Assembly (NCBI RefSeq): GCF_003046185.1
Contig: NZ_PZZL01000006.1
Location: 62,001 to 126,000 of the forward strand
Length of the DNA: 64,000 bases
Direction: 5' to 3'
Source: Phreatobacter oligotrophus
GTDB lineage: Bacteria > Pseudomonadota > Alphaproteobacteria > Rhizobiales > Phreatobacteraceae
The notes beneath the pieces are model-generated. The model made no database searches. It saw nothing but the letters and a program-made list of their open reading frames with translations, and had not been told where the DNA came from. Below, piece after piece: positions 27,726 to 36,165 of the stretch. Numbering within the stretch: position 1 is the first letter of the stretch; the number at the start of each line of letters is the position of its first letter. The translations under genes were made by a program, and so were the position numbers.

Positions 27726-28964
27726 ATGAGCCTGACCCTGTTCCGCAATTTCCGGCTGCTCGATCCCGCCGTCGCCGACGAGCTGGTCGAGGGCTACGAG
27801 CTCCTCATCGAGGGCGACAAGGTCAAGGAGCTCTCGGACAAGCCGATCAAGGCCTCCAAGGCCACTGTCGTGAATTGCGGCAAGCGCACGATGATGCCGG
27901 GCCTGGTCGACTGCCACGTCCATGTCATCGCCACCATGGTCAATATCGGCCAGAACGCGCTGGTCCCCGACGCGCTCATCGCCTACCGCGCCGCCCGCAT
28001 CATGAAGGGCATGCTCGACCGCGGCTTCACCACGGTTCGCGACCTCGGCGGCGCCACCTATCCCCTGGTCGAGGCGCAGGAGCAGGGCCTGATCGAGGCG
28101 CCCCGCCTCATCATCCCCGGCAAGGCGCTCTCCCAGACCGGCGGCCACGGCGACTCGCGCTCCCGCTACGACCGCCGCGATCCCGAAACCTGGACCCGCT
28201 CGCTCGGCTCGCTCGGCCGCCTCGCCGACGGCGTCGACGCCGTGCGCCAAGCCTGCCGCGAAGAGATCAAGCAGGGCGCGCATTTCATCAAGATCATGGC
28301 GAATGGCGGCGTCGCCTCGCCGAATGATCCGATCCACTTCCTCGGCTATTCCCGCGAGGAGATCCTCGCCGCCGTCGAGGAGGCCTCCAATGCCGGCACC
28401 TATGTAGCTGCCCACCTCTACACCGACGAGGCCATCCGCCGTGCCGTCGAATGCGGCGTCCACAGCCTCGAGCACTGCAACCTGATCCAGCCCAAGACGG
28501 CGAAGTTTGCTGCCGAAAAAGGCGCCATCGCCTGCCCGACGCTGGTCACCTACGAATATCTCGGCGTCGAGGGCCCTTCGCTCGGCCTCGACCCGATCTC
28601 GGTCGCCAAGGTCGACACGGTGCGCCTCGCCGGGATGAAGTCGCTGGAGATCATGCACAAGGCCAAGCTCACCATGGCCTATGGCTCGGACCTCCTGGGC
28701 GAGATGCATCGCCACCAGTCCGAGGAATTCGTCATCCGCGGCCGCGTCCTGCCCACCATTGAGGTGATCCGCTCGGCCACCATGCATGCCGCGACGCTCT
28801 GCAAGCGCGAGGGCAAGATCGGCACGCTGAAGGCCGGCGCCTATGCCGACGCCATCCTCGTCGACGGCAATCCGCTGAAGGACCTGTCGCTGCTGACCAA
28901 CCAGGGCGCCCACATGGCCCTGATCATGCAGGGCGGCCGCATGCACAAGAACCAGCTCTCCTGA
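27726..28964 (+). CDS. Metal-dependent amidohydrolase (imidazolonepropionase-like)
   Basis: 412 residues of the amidohydrolase superfamily. Metal ligands are visible: H64 and H66 in DCHVH, K189 in HFIKIMANGG (carboxylated lysine of binuclear sites), H230 in YVAAHLY, H250 in SLEHCN and D322 in AYGSDLLG. This pattern and the IKIMANGGVASPNDP segment resemble prolidase- and dipeptidase-type members (Xaa-Pro/Xaa-Arg hydrolases) as well as imidazolonepropionase-like enzymes. It hydrolyses an amide or peptide-like bond in the cytoplasm; the substrate is unknown. The Pot-type transporter follows after 44 bases. Confidence 0.9.
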   Translation: MSLTLFRNFRLLDPAVADELVEGYELLIEGDKVKELSDKPIKASKATVVNCGKRTMMPGLVDCHVHVIATMVNIGQNALVPDALIAYRAARIMKGMLDRGFTTVRDLGGATYPLVEAQEQGLIEAPRLIIPGKALSQTGGHGDSRSRYDRRDPETWTRSLGSLGRLADGVDAVRQACREEIKQGAHFIKIMANGGVASPNDPIHFLGYSREEILAAVEEASNAGTYVAAHLYTDEAIRRAVECGVHSLEHCNLIQPKTAKFAAEKGAIACPTLVTYEYLGVEGPSLGLDPISVAKVDTVRLAGMKSLEIMHKAKLTMAYGSDLLGEMHRHQSEEFVIRGRVLPTIEVIRSATMHAATLCKREGKIGTLKAGAYADAILVDGNPLKDLSLLTNQGAHMALIMQGGRMHKNQLS

Positions 28965-29008
28965 GCTGACGGCACGAGGACAAGGCGAGCCATGACGGGG
29001 CAGCGGGC

Positions 29009-29824
29009 ATGATGGCGGACGGGAGGCTGGCGGGACGGGTGGCCCTCTACGGGGTCGCCTGGGCGACTCTCGGCTTCATCCTGCTGCCGCTCATCTTCGT
29101 CACCTGGCTCGCCTTCTTCGCCCAGGAAATCCCCTCCTTCCCGCCAGAGGGCTATTCCGTGAAGTGGTTCGGCGCCATCGCCGACAACCGCAACTTCATG
29201 ACGGGTTTCGCCACCAGCCTGCAGGTGGCGGTGGCGGCGACCGTCATCGGCCTGCTCCTCGCGGTGCCGGCGAGCCTCATCCTCGCCCGCCGGCAATTCC
29301 TCGGCAGCGCGGCGCTGAACCAGCTGCTGCTGCTGCCGCTGGTCGTGCCGGGCGTCGTCATGGGCACCTCGATCTACGTCTTCCAGATCGAGACGGAGAT
29401 CGCCACCGGCCTGCCGCTCCTCGGCTCGCTCGGCGGCCTCGTCGCCGGCCACACGCTGCTGGTCATTCCCTGGACCGTCCGCCTTGTCACCGCGAGCCTT
29501 ACCAATCTCGACCGGGCGGCGGAGGAAGCCGCCCAGAGCCTCGGCGCGGACCAGTGGGCCACCTTCTTCCGCGTCACCCTGCCCGCCATCCGGCCGGGCG
29601 TCGTCGCGGGCGCGCTCTTCGGCTTCGTCACCTCCTTCGGCAATCTGGAGATGAGCCTGTTCCTGGTGGGGCCAGGCCGCATCACCCTGCCGATCGCCAT
29701 CCTCCAGTATCTCGAATGGAAGATCGACCCGACGGTCGCCGCCGTGTCGGTCATCCAGATCCTCGTCATCGCGGTCGCCATGGTGATCACCGACCGCTAC
29801 GTGAAGCTTGCCCGAGTCGTCTGA
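29009..29824 (+). CDS. Pot-type ABC transporter permease (PotC-like)
   Basis: 271 residues with six hydrophobic segments. The EAA coupling loop is seen in AAEEAAQSLGADQWATFFRV, followed by TLPAIRPGVVAGALFGFVTS, typical of spermidine/putrescine/opine type permeases. It is the first gene of an order permease - ATPase - binding protein - permease, all with short gaps. An ATG three bases later is an alternative start. Confidence 0.92.
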   Translation: MMADGRLAGRVALYGVAWATLGFILLPLIFVTWLAFFAQEIPSFPPEGYSVKWFGAIADNRNFMTGFATSLQVAVAATVIGLLLAVPASLILARRQFLGSAALNQLLLLPLVVPGVVMGTSIYVFQIETEIATGLPLLGSLGGLVAGHTLLVIPWTVRLVTASLTNLDRAAEEAAQSLGADQWATFFRVTLPAIRPGVVAGALFGFVTSFGNLEMSLFLVGPGRITLPIAILQYLEWKIDPTVAAVSVIQILVIAVAMVITDRYVKLARVV

Positions 29825-29827
29825 TCC

Positions 29828-30889
29828 ATGGCCTCCCTCACCCTCGACGGTCTGACCAAGAGCTACGGCGACAACACGGTCGTGCAATCCGTCTCGCTCG
29901 ACGTGAAGGACGGCGAGTTCCTCGTGCTGCTCGGCCCCTCCGGCTGCGGCAAGACCACGACGCTGCGCATGATCGCCGGCTTCGTGCCGCCGAGCGGCGG
30001 GTCCATCCGCATCGGCGAGCGCGACATCACCCAGCTGCCTCCCTGGAAGCGCAATGCCGGCCTGGTCTTCCAGAGCTACGCGCTCTTCCCCCACATGACG
30101 GTCGCCGAGAACGTCGCCTTCGGCCTGGAGATGCGGAAGGTGGCGAAGGCCGAGATCGGCCCGCGCGTCGCCGAGGCGCTGCGCCTCGTCCGCCTCGAAG
30201 GCTATGGCGAGCGCTATCCGCGCCAGCTCTCCGGCGGACAGCAGCAGCGCGTGGCGCTCGCCCGCGCCCTGGTCATCCGCCCCGACGTCCTGCTCCTCGA
30301 CGAGCCGCTGTCCAACCTCGACGCCAAGCTGCGCCTCGAGGTGAGGCTTGAGATCCGCGCGCTGCAGCAGCAGCTCGGCCTCACCACCGTCATGGTCACC
30401 CATGACCAGGAGGAGGCCCTCACCATGGCCGACCGCCTCGTCGTCATGTCGGAGGGCCGCGTGCGGCAGGTCGGCAGCCAGGCCGATCTCTACGAGCGCC
30501 CCGCCGACCTCTTCGTCGCCGATTTCGTCGGCCGGTCCACCATGATCGCCGGCACGGTCACCGGGCCGGGCGCCTTCCGCTCGGATGGCGGCCTGACGCT
30601 GCGCTGTGCCGGGGAGGCGCCGCAGGGCCCGGCGACGGTGGCCTTGCGCCCCGAGCGCCTGACCCTCGGCGCGGAAGCGGCCGGCCTCGACAACCACGCC
30701 GCCGGCACGGTCTCCTTCGTCTCCTATCTCGGCGCCATGCTCGACGTGCACGTGCGCCTCAACGACACCGACCATGTGGTCGCGCAGATTCCGAACCGGG
30801 CCGATGGCCGCATCCCCGCCGTGGGCGATGCGATCACCATCGGCTGGCCAGCCTCAGCCTGCCTCGTCTTTCCACGCGAGGCCGCATGA
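29828..30889 (+). CDS. Pot-type ABC transporter ATP-binding protein (PotA-like)
   Basis: 353 residues. Walker [10 protein letters not shown] at 36-44, signature LSGGQQQR at 134-141, Walker [13 protein letters not shown]-loop [11 protein letters not shown]-terminal TOBE domain follows (about 260-350) with [13 protein letters not shown] and the [20 protein letters not shown] stretch. Energises uptake by the two permeases. It starts 3 bases after the first permease gene. Confidence 0.95.
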   Translation: MASLTLDGLTKSYGDNTVVQSVSLDVKDGEFLVLLGPSGCGKTTTLRMIAGFVPPSGGSIRIGERDITQLPPWKRNAGLVFQSYALFPHMTVAENVAFGLEMRKVAKAEIGPRVAEALRLVRLEGYGERYPRQLSGGQQQRVALARALVIRPDVLLLDEPLSNLDAKLRLEVRLEIRALQQQLGLTTVMVTHDQEEALTMADRLVVMSEGRVRQVGSQADLYERPADLFVADFVGRSTMIAGTVTGPGAFRSDGGLTLRCAGEAPQGPATVALRPERLTLGAEAAGLDNHAAGTVSFVSYLGAMLDVHVRLNDTDHVVAQIPNRADGRIPAVGDAITIGWPASACLVFPREAA

Positions 30890-30935
30890 CCCCGCGGCAC
30901 CGCCGCCAACTGGGAATCCAGAAGGGAGAACTGAC

Positions 30936-32000
30936 ATGACGAAGTTCACGAAGGGAATCGACCGGCGCACGACGCTGAAGGGCATGGGCCTCGCCTCTGC
31001 CGGCGCGCTCCTGCCGGCGGGCCTCGGGCAGACGGCCTCCGCGCAGGCTGCCGGCCGCGTCGTCGTCGGCACGTGGGGCGGCGACTATGCCCGCCTCCTC
31101 ACCAAGAATGTCGAGGACCCGTTCCTCAAGCCCAAGGGCTTCGAGGTGGTGCAGGATCAGGCCTCCGACGCCCCGCGCCGCGCCAAGATGGCCGCCGAGC
31201 GCCGCCTGCCCCGCGGCACGACCGACATCCAGGGCCTGTCGGCCGCCAACATGTTCGAGATGAACGCCGCGGGCCTCTCCGAGCCCATCGACTATTCGAA
31301 GCTCAAGAACGCCGGCAACATCATCCCGATCGCCAAGTACCCCTATGGCATCGGCCACATCATCTCGGGCAAGGTCGTCGTCTATAACCCGAAGCTCGTG
31401 ACCCCCGCGCCGACCTCCTACAAGGACTGCTTCGACCCCAAGCACGGCTCGAAGATGGGCTTCATCGACATCCAGTATCAGTACGTGATGATGGCCGCCG
31501 GCCTCGCCGCTGCCGGCGACATGACGGCGCTGGAGAAGGCCAAGGAGGTGCTGCTCGCGGCCAAGCGCGCCGGCGCCCGCATCTACCCGACCAACGAGGC
31601 CTTCGCCCAGGCGCTGAAGACCGAGGAGATCACCATCGGCCTGATGTGGAAGGCGCGTGCCGTGCAGTGGCAGAACGCCGGCATCACCGTCGACTCCGTC
31701 GCCCCGAGCGAGGGCACCCTCGCCTACATTTCCGGCTTCATGATCCCGAAGAACGCGCCCAACAAGGCCGGCGCCTATGCCTACATGGACGCCATGCTGG
31801 AGAAGGGCGCGCAGGAGGCCTTCGCCGTCGACATGGGCTATGCGCCGACCGTCACCAATGCCCAGGTCGCGCCCGACCTCATGAAGCGCATCGGCTTCAC
31901 CGAGGAAGAGAACAAGAAGATGCGCGACCTCGACTACGACTTCCTCGCCAAGAACGATGCGGCGATGAAGGAGTGGTGGGACAAGGTCTTCAAGGCCTGA
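30936..32000 (+). CDS. Pot-type ABC transporter substrate-binding protein (PotD-like)
   Basis: 354 residues. The leader GIDRRTTLKGMGLASAGALL carries a twin-Arg motif (RRTTLKG), so Tat export is likely. The mature start is near ASAQAAGRVVVGTWGGDYAR. The domain is a type II periplasmic binding protein of family 1 (PotD/opine/Fe group), with KMGFIDIQYQYVMMAAG and ITIGLMWKARAVQWQNAG. The ligand-site residues are not those of a recognisable polyamine binder to my eye, so the ligand is open. GGGAGAACTGAC precedes ATG 30936. Confidence 0.92.
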   Translation: MTKFTKGIDRRTTLKGMGLASAGALLPAGLGQTASAQAAGRVVVGTWGGDYARLLTKNVEDPFLKPKGFEVVQDQASDAPRRAKMAAERRLPRGTTDIQGLSAANMFEMNAAGLSEPIDYSKLKNAGNIIPIAKYPYGIGHIISGKVVVYNPKLVTPAPTSYKDCFDPKHGSKMGFIDIQYQYVMMAAGLAAAGDMTALEKAKEVLLAAKRAGARIYPTNEAFAQALKTEEITIGLMWKARAVQWQNAGITVDSVAPSEGTLAYISGFMIPKNAPNKAGAYAYMDAMLEKGAQEAFAVDMGYAPTVTNAQVAPDLMKRIGFTEEENKKMRDLDYDFLAKNDAAMKEWWDKVFKA

Positions 32001-32021
32001 GAGACGGAGATCCGGCTCGCC

Positions 32022-32894
32022 ATGGCCACCCTCACCCAAAGACCGGTCGGCGAGCCGGGCGCGCTCACGGCGGCGGGGCTTCTCGTCCCCGCCAGCCTCT
32101 TCGTGGCGATCGGGCTCCTCGTGCCCATCGCCATCCTCTTCCGCTACAGCCTGAACGCCTTCGAGCCCGGCAAGCTGATGGTCGATGCCCTGACCATCGC
32201 CAATTACGTCAAGTTCTTCAGCGATCCCTTCTACCTGCAGGTGCTCTGGCGGACCATCCGCGTGGCGGTGGCCTGCACGGTGTTCTGCCTCCTTCTCGGC
32301 TTTCCGCTCGCCTATGTGCTGGCCCGGACCCAGTCGCGGTTCAAGAACCTGCTGGTCATGGCGATCGTTTTGCCGCTCTTCGTCGGCAATGCCGTGCGCG
32401 CCGCCGGCTGGATGGTGGCCTTCGGCTCCAAGGGCTTCGTCAATGCAAGCCTCATGGGCCTCGGCCTCACCTCCGCGCCCATCGAGATCATGTACACCGA
32501 GTTCGCCGTCGTGGTCGGCATCATCGCGGTGAACCTGCCCTTCATGGTGCTGACGCTGCAGAGCGTCATCGAAGGCATCGACCGCAATGTCGAGGAGGCG
32601 GCCTTCTCGCTCGGCGCGCCGCCTATGACCATGGCGATGCGCGTGCTCTTTCCCCTCGCCCTTCCCGGCATCCTTGCCGGCGTCATCCTCACCTTCATCC
32701 TGGCGATGAACGCCTATGCGACGCCGGTGTTGCTCGGCGGGCCGAAGTTCCAGACCATGGGTCCGCTGGTCTTCTCCACCTTCGCCCAGCAAAACAACTG
32801 GCCCTTCGGCGGCGCGGTCTCCTTCGTGCTGATGACCGCGACGCTGATCCTGACCGTCGCCTCGAGCCTGCTCATCCGCCGCCGCTACGCCTGA
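32022..32894 (+). CDS. Pot-type ABC transporter permease (PotB-like)
   Basis: 290 residues with six hydrophobic segments. EAA loop: NVEEAAFSLGAPPMTMAMRV, followed by LFPLALPGILAGVILTFILA. N-terminal LVPASLFVAIGLLVPIAILF is the first membrane segment. It completes the transporter. Convergent with the chemoreceptor gene, only 15 bases between the stop codons. Confidence 0.93.
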   Translation: MATLTQRPVGEPGALTAAGLLVPASLFVAIGLLVPIAILFRYSLNAFEPGKLMVDALTIANYVKFFSDPFYLQVLWRTIRVAVACTVFCLLLGFPLAYVLARTQSRFKNLLVMAIVLPLFVGNAVRAAGWMVAFGSKGFVNASLMGLGLTSAPIEIMYTEFAVVVGIIAVNLPFMVLTLQSVIEGIDRNVEEAAFSLGAPPMTMAMRVLFPLALPGILAGVILTFILAMNAYATPVLLGGPKFQTMGPLVFSTFAQQNNWPFGGAVSFVLMTATLILTVASSLLIRRRYA

Positions 32895-32909
32895 GCGGCG
32901 GCCGCACGA

Positions 32910-34388
32910 TCAGCCGAAAGCGTCCGCCGAGCGGCGGACCTCCTGCGCGGCGCCGTCGATCTCCTCGGTCGCGCGCGCGATCGAGTTCATGCTCGATGAC
33001 ACCGCCGCGACGCCTTCGGCCGCCACCCTCATCGCCTCCGACATCTCGGTCGTCACCGCGCTCTGCTGCTCGACAGCCGCCGCAATGGCAGCCGAAATCG
33101 AGTTGATCGCGGTGATCGTGGCGGTGATCTCGTCGATGGCTGCCACCGCCTCGCGCGTCGAGGTCTGGACGGACCCGATTTGGGTCCCGATCTCCTCGGT
33201 GGCGCGGGCCGTCTGGTTGGCAAGGCTCTTCACCTCGGTGGCGACGACCGCGAAGCCCTTGCCCGCCTCGCCGGCCCGCGCCGCCTCGATGGTGGCGTTG
33301 AGGGCGAGCAGGTTGGTCTGCGCGGCGATCGTGTTGATGAGCTGGACGACGTCGCCGATCTTCTGCGCCGCCGAGGTGAGGCCCGACACGATCTCGTTGG
33401 TTCGGGCTGCCTCGTCGACGGCCCGGGTGGCGATGTCGCGGGCCTGCGAGACCTGCCGGCTTATCTCGCCGACGGAGGCCGAGATCTCCTCCGTGCCGGC
33501 AGCCACCGCCTGGACATTGCCGGAGGTCTGGGTCGATGCGGCCGCCGCGGCGGTCGCCTCGTGCATGGCGCTGTTGACGGAGGAGGCGATCGTCCCGAGG
33601 CCGGCGGCGATCTGCTTCTGGATGCCGGCGCGGCGCTGCTGCTCGGCGACCTGGGCCGTCACGTCGGTGGCGAACTTGACGACCTTGAAGGGCCGGCCGG
33701 CCATGTCGAGGATCGGATTGTAGGTGGCCTGGATCCAGACCTCGCGGCCGCCCTTGCCGAGGCGCCGATACTGGCCGGCCTGATACTCGCCGCGGCGCAG
33801 GGCGTCCCAGAAGGCGCGATAGGCGGCCGTGTTGCGCTCGGCGGGATCGACGAACAGGCTGTGATGCTGCCCTTTCACCTCATCGAGACGGTAGCCGAGA
33901 GCCTTCAGGAAGTTGTCGTTGGCATCCAGGACCGTGCCGTCGAGGGCAAAGGTGATGATGGCCTGGGACTGGTTGATCGCCGCAATCTGGCCGGACAGGT
34001 CCGCCTGGCGCAGCATCTCCGCGGTGATGTCCGTCGCGATCTTGATGACGCGGACAACCTTGCCGTTCGCACCGGTGACAGGATTGTAGCTCGCCCGGAT
34101 CCAGACATCGCGGCCGCCCTTGCCGATGCGGCGGCATTCGGCCTGCTGGTAGCGGCCGGCGCGCAGCTCATCCCAGAACTTCCGGTATTCCGGCGAGTCC
34201 GCCTCGCCCGCCGGCATGAACATCCGGTGTTTCTGGCCGCGGATTTCCTCCAGCCGATAGCCCATGGCCTGCTGGAAGTTGTCGTTGGCGTCGAGGATCG
34301 TCGCATCGGGCGCGAAGGAGATGACGGCATGCGAGCGGCCGATGGCATCCAGCATCGCGCGGTCGTAACGCTTGAAGAGCTGCAGCAT
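32910..34388 (-). CDS. Soluble methyl-accepting chemotaxis protein with two PAS domains
   Basis: 492 residues, no membrane segment. PAS1 lies at about 11-125 (RSHAVISFAPDATILDANDN) and PAS2 at about 135-250 (SQAIITFALDGTVLDANDNF). The two are near duplicates, each with the GYRLxExxGQxHxxF and NPxxxxxGxxxxVxKxATDxT patterns. The MCP signalling domain follows, with the highly conserved hairpin tip AAQTNLLALNATIEAARAGE. A cytoplasmic redox or ligand sensor is likely (PAS cofactor not visible). A frame to 34475 exists, but ATG 34388 gives the usual short N-terminus. The 219 bases upstream contain an AT-rich stretch that may hold its promoter. Confidence 0.93.
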   Translation of the reverse strand: MLQLFKRYDRAMLDAIGRSHAVISFAPDATILDANDNFQQAMGYRLEEIRGQKHRMFMPAGEADSPEYRKFWDELRAGRYQQAECRRIGKGGRDVWIRASYNPVTGANGKVVRVIKIATDITAEMLRQADLSGQIAAINQSQAIITFALDGTVLDANDNFLKALGYRLDEVKGQHHSLFVDPAERNTAAYRAFWDALRRGEYQAGQYRRLGKGGREVWIQATYNPILDMAGRPFKVVKFATDVTAQVAEQQRRAGIQKQIAAGLGTIASSVNSAMHEATAAAAASTQTSGNVQAVAAGTEEISASVGEISRQVSQARDIATRAVDEAARTNEIVSGLTSAAQKIGDVVQLINTIAAQTNLLALNATIEAARAGEAGKGFAVVATEVKSLANQTARATEEIGTQIGSVQTSTREAVAAIDEITATITAINSISAAIAAAVEQQSAVTTEMSEAMRVAAEGVAAVSSSMNSIARATEEIDGAAQEVRRSADAFG

Positions 34389-34607
34389 GAGGTGATCCAG
34401 TCTCGCGGAGTTCGGGGCTTTCCCACACCCATCTACCGTCAGAGGAATGTGGTTAAGCGGGCGTGAACGACACAACCCAAACGGGCGTGAGCGAGTAGCG
34501 TGGCGGAGAGATAAAAGCTTGAAAAGGTTCAGTTATCCTGCGCCACAGAAGCGGTTGTGCGTGGAATTGTCGCAACGCAATATCGTGGGATTTGCCCCCC
34601 ACAACCC

Positions 34608-36092
34608 TCACGTCCGGTGGACAAGCTCGGCAAGGTCATCGAGCCGTTGTCCGGCATCCAGCCGTCGCCACGTGATCACGCCGAGGTCATAGGCCTGTTG
34701 GGCCGCCACGGTCTCCACAGTCGCATCCGACGGATCGCCCTGCCGGGCAGCGACACGCGCCGCCAGCCTGTCCGCCGGCAGGTCGAGCCACACCCCATCG
34801 AACGGCACGCCCGCCGCCGTTGCCACGGCTCCGATGGCCTCGCGCTCCGCGGGCCTGACATGGACGGCGTCCACCACCACCGCCACGCCGCTCGCGAGGA
34901 GCGCAGCGGCGCGCTGGCGCATCGCCCCGTAGACGGCGGTGGAGACCTCCGGCCGATAGGCCTCGGGACCGAGGCGCTCCAGCGCACCAACCCCGAACAT
35001 CTGCTTGCGGATGCGGTCGCTGGAGAGGATGCGCGCACCCGGCAGCGCCCCGAGGCGCGGCGCCATCGCGCCCGCGAGGCTCGATTTGCCGGAGCCGCTG
35101 AGGCCCCCCACCGCAACGAGCCGCGGCGGCACCGGCGCCAGCGCCGAGCGGGCCAGCGAAAGATACTGATCCCCCTTGGCCTGGTCGCCCGCGGCGGCGG
35201 CCACATGGGCGCGCACGGCAGCGCGCACCGCCATCAGCAACGGCAGGACTGCAAGGCCGGCCTCATCGCCGGTTGCGTCACACCAGCGGTTCATCAGCCG
35301 GTTTGCCGCCACCGCCTGGCCGCGATGGGCGAGGTCCATCACGGCAAAGGCCACGTCGTAGAGGACATCGGTGGTGGCGAGGTCCTCGTCGAATTCCAGC
35401 GCGTCGAAGATGACCGGCTCGCCGTCGATCCGGCAGATATTGCTGAGGTGGAGGTCGCCATGGCACCGCCGCACCCGGCCGGATGCGGCGCGGCTGTCGA
35501 GAAGCCCGGCGTGACGGGCAAGCGCTGCGCGGAACACGGCGTCGAGCGCCTCGGCGCCGGTCGCGTCCAGTAGCCCGCTGTCCACGAAGGCGCGGCGGTT
35601 GACGGCGAGCACCCGGCCCATGCGCGCCGCGCCGGCAGCATCCGGACAGATCTCGGCCGCGGCATGGAGCCTGGCGATCGCGGTGGCGAGACCATCGACC
35701 AGAGCCCCCGAGAGCGGCCCTTCCTGCGCCAGCCGGTCGAGCAGGCCCGCCTCGTCGAAGGGATGCATCCAGACCACCGCATCGACCAGCGGCCCCTCCC
35801 CGTCGAAGGCGAGACCGTCTTCACCGCTGCGGGTGATGCGCCGCACGCCGCGATAGATCCGCCCCTGCGGATCGCTGCGCCGGTTGATCGCCAGTTCGCG
35901 CTCGCAGCAGGCGAGCCGACGCTCCGGACTGGAGAAGTCGAGATAGGCGGTCGTCAGCGGTTTCTTGAGCTTGAAGACGTCATGCCGGCCGATGATGACC
36001 TCGGAGGCATGGGTGGCGACGCGCCGCGCGCCCTCCCCCGCCATGGCCAGGAGAAAGCCGACCACCTGTTCATCGGCATAAGCTGGTCCCAC
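34608..36092 (-). CDS. APH-like kinase fused to a P-loop kinase domain
   Basis: About 494 residues with two domains. Residues 1-320 are aminoglycoside-phosphotransferase-like (COG2187), with the catalytic loop CHGDLHLSN (210-218) and metal Asp in VIFDALEFDEDLATTDVLYD. Residues 325-494 are an AAA/zeta-type P-loop kinase (COG0645) with Walker A GLSGSGKSS (330-338) and the SSDRIRKQMFG and VVVDAVHVRPAERE stretches. GTG 36092 has AGGAGAGG just upstream and is a better start than 36152. The fusion is known in many bacteria but its substrate is not established. No antibiotic-resistance role is implied. Confidence 0.88.
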   Translation of the reverse strand: MGPAYADEQVVGFLLAMAGEGARRVATHASEVIIGRHDVFKLKKPLTTAYLDFSSPERRLACCERELAINRRSDPQGRIYRGVRRITRSGEDGLAFDGEGPLVDAVVWMHPFDEAGLLDRLAQEGPLSGALVDGLATAIARLHAAAEICPDAAGAARMGRVLAVNRRAFVDSGLLDATGAEALDAVFRAALARHAGLLDSRAASGRVRRCHGDLHLSNICRIDGEPVIFDALEFDEDLATTDVLYDVAFAVMDLAHRGQAVAANRLMNRWCDATGDEAGLAVLPLLMAVRAAVRAHVAAAAGDQAKGDQYLSLARSALAPVPPRLVAVGGLSGSGKSSLAGAMAPRLGALPGARILSSDRIRKQMFGVGALERLGPEAYRPEVSTAVYGAMRQRAAALLASGVAVVVDAVHVRPAEREAIGAVATAAGVPFDGVWLDLPADRLAARVAARQGDPSDATVETVAAQQAYDLGVITWRRLDAGQRLDDLAELVHRT

Positions 36093-36165
36093 AAGCCTCT
36101 CCTGCCATCGACGCGCCTGCCTAGCGCGGCGAAGGCGGCGGCACCATGACACGGATCATGTGACC

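Noticed and set aside
34608-36092. Aminoglycoside resistance gene
   Set aside because: Only the fold is APH-like. The fused P-loop kinase and the family (COG2187/COG0645) are not resistance proteins.
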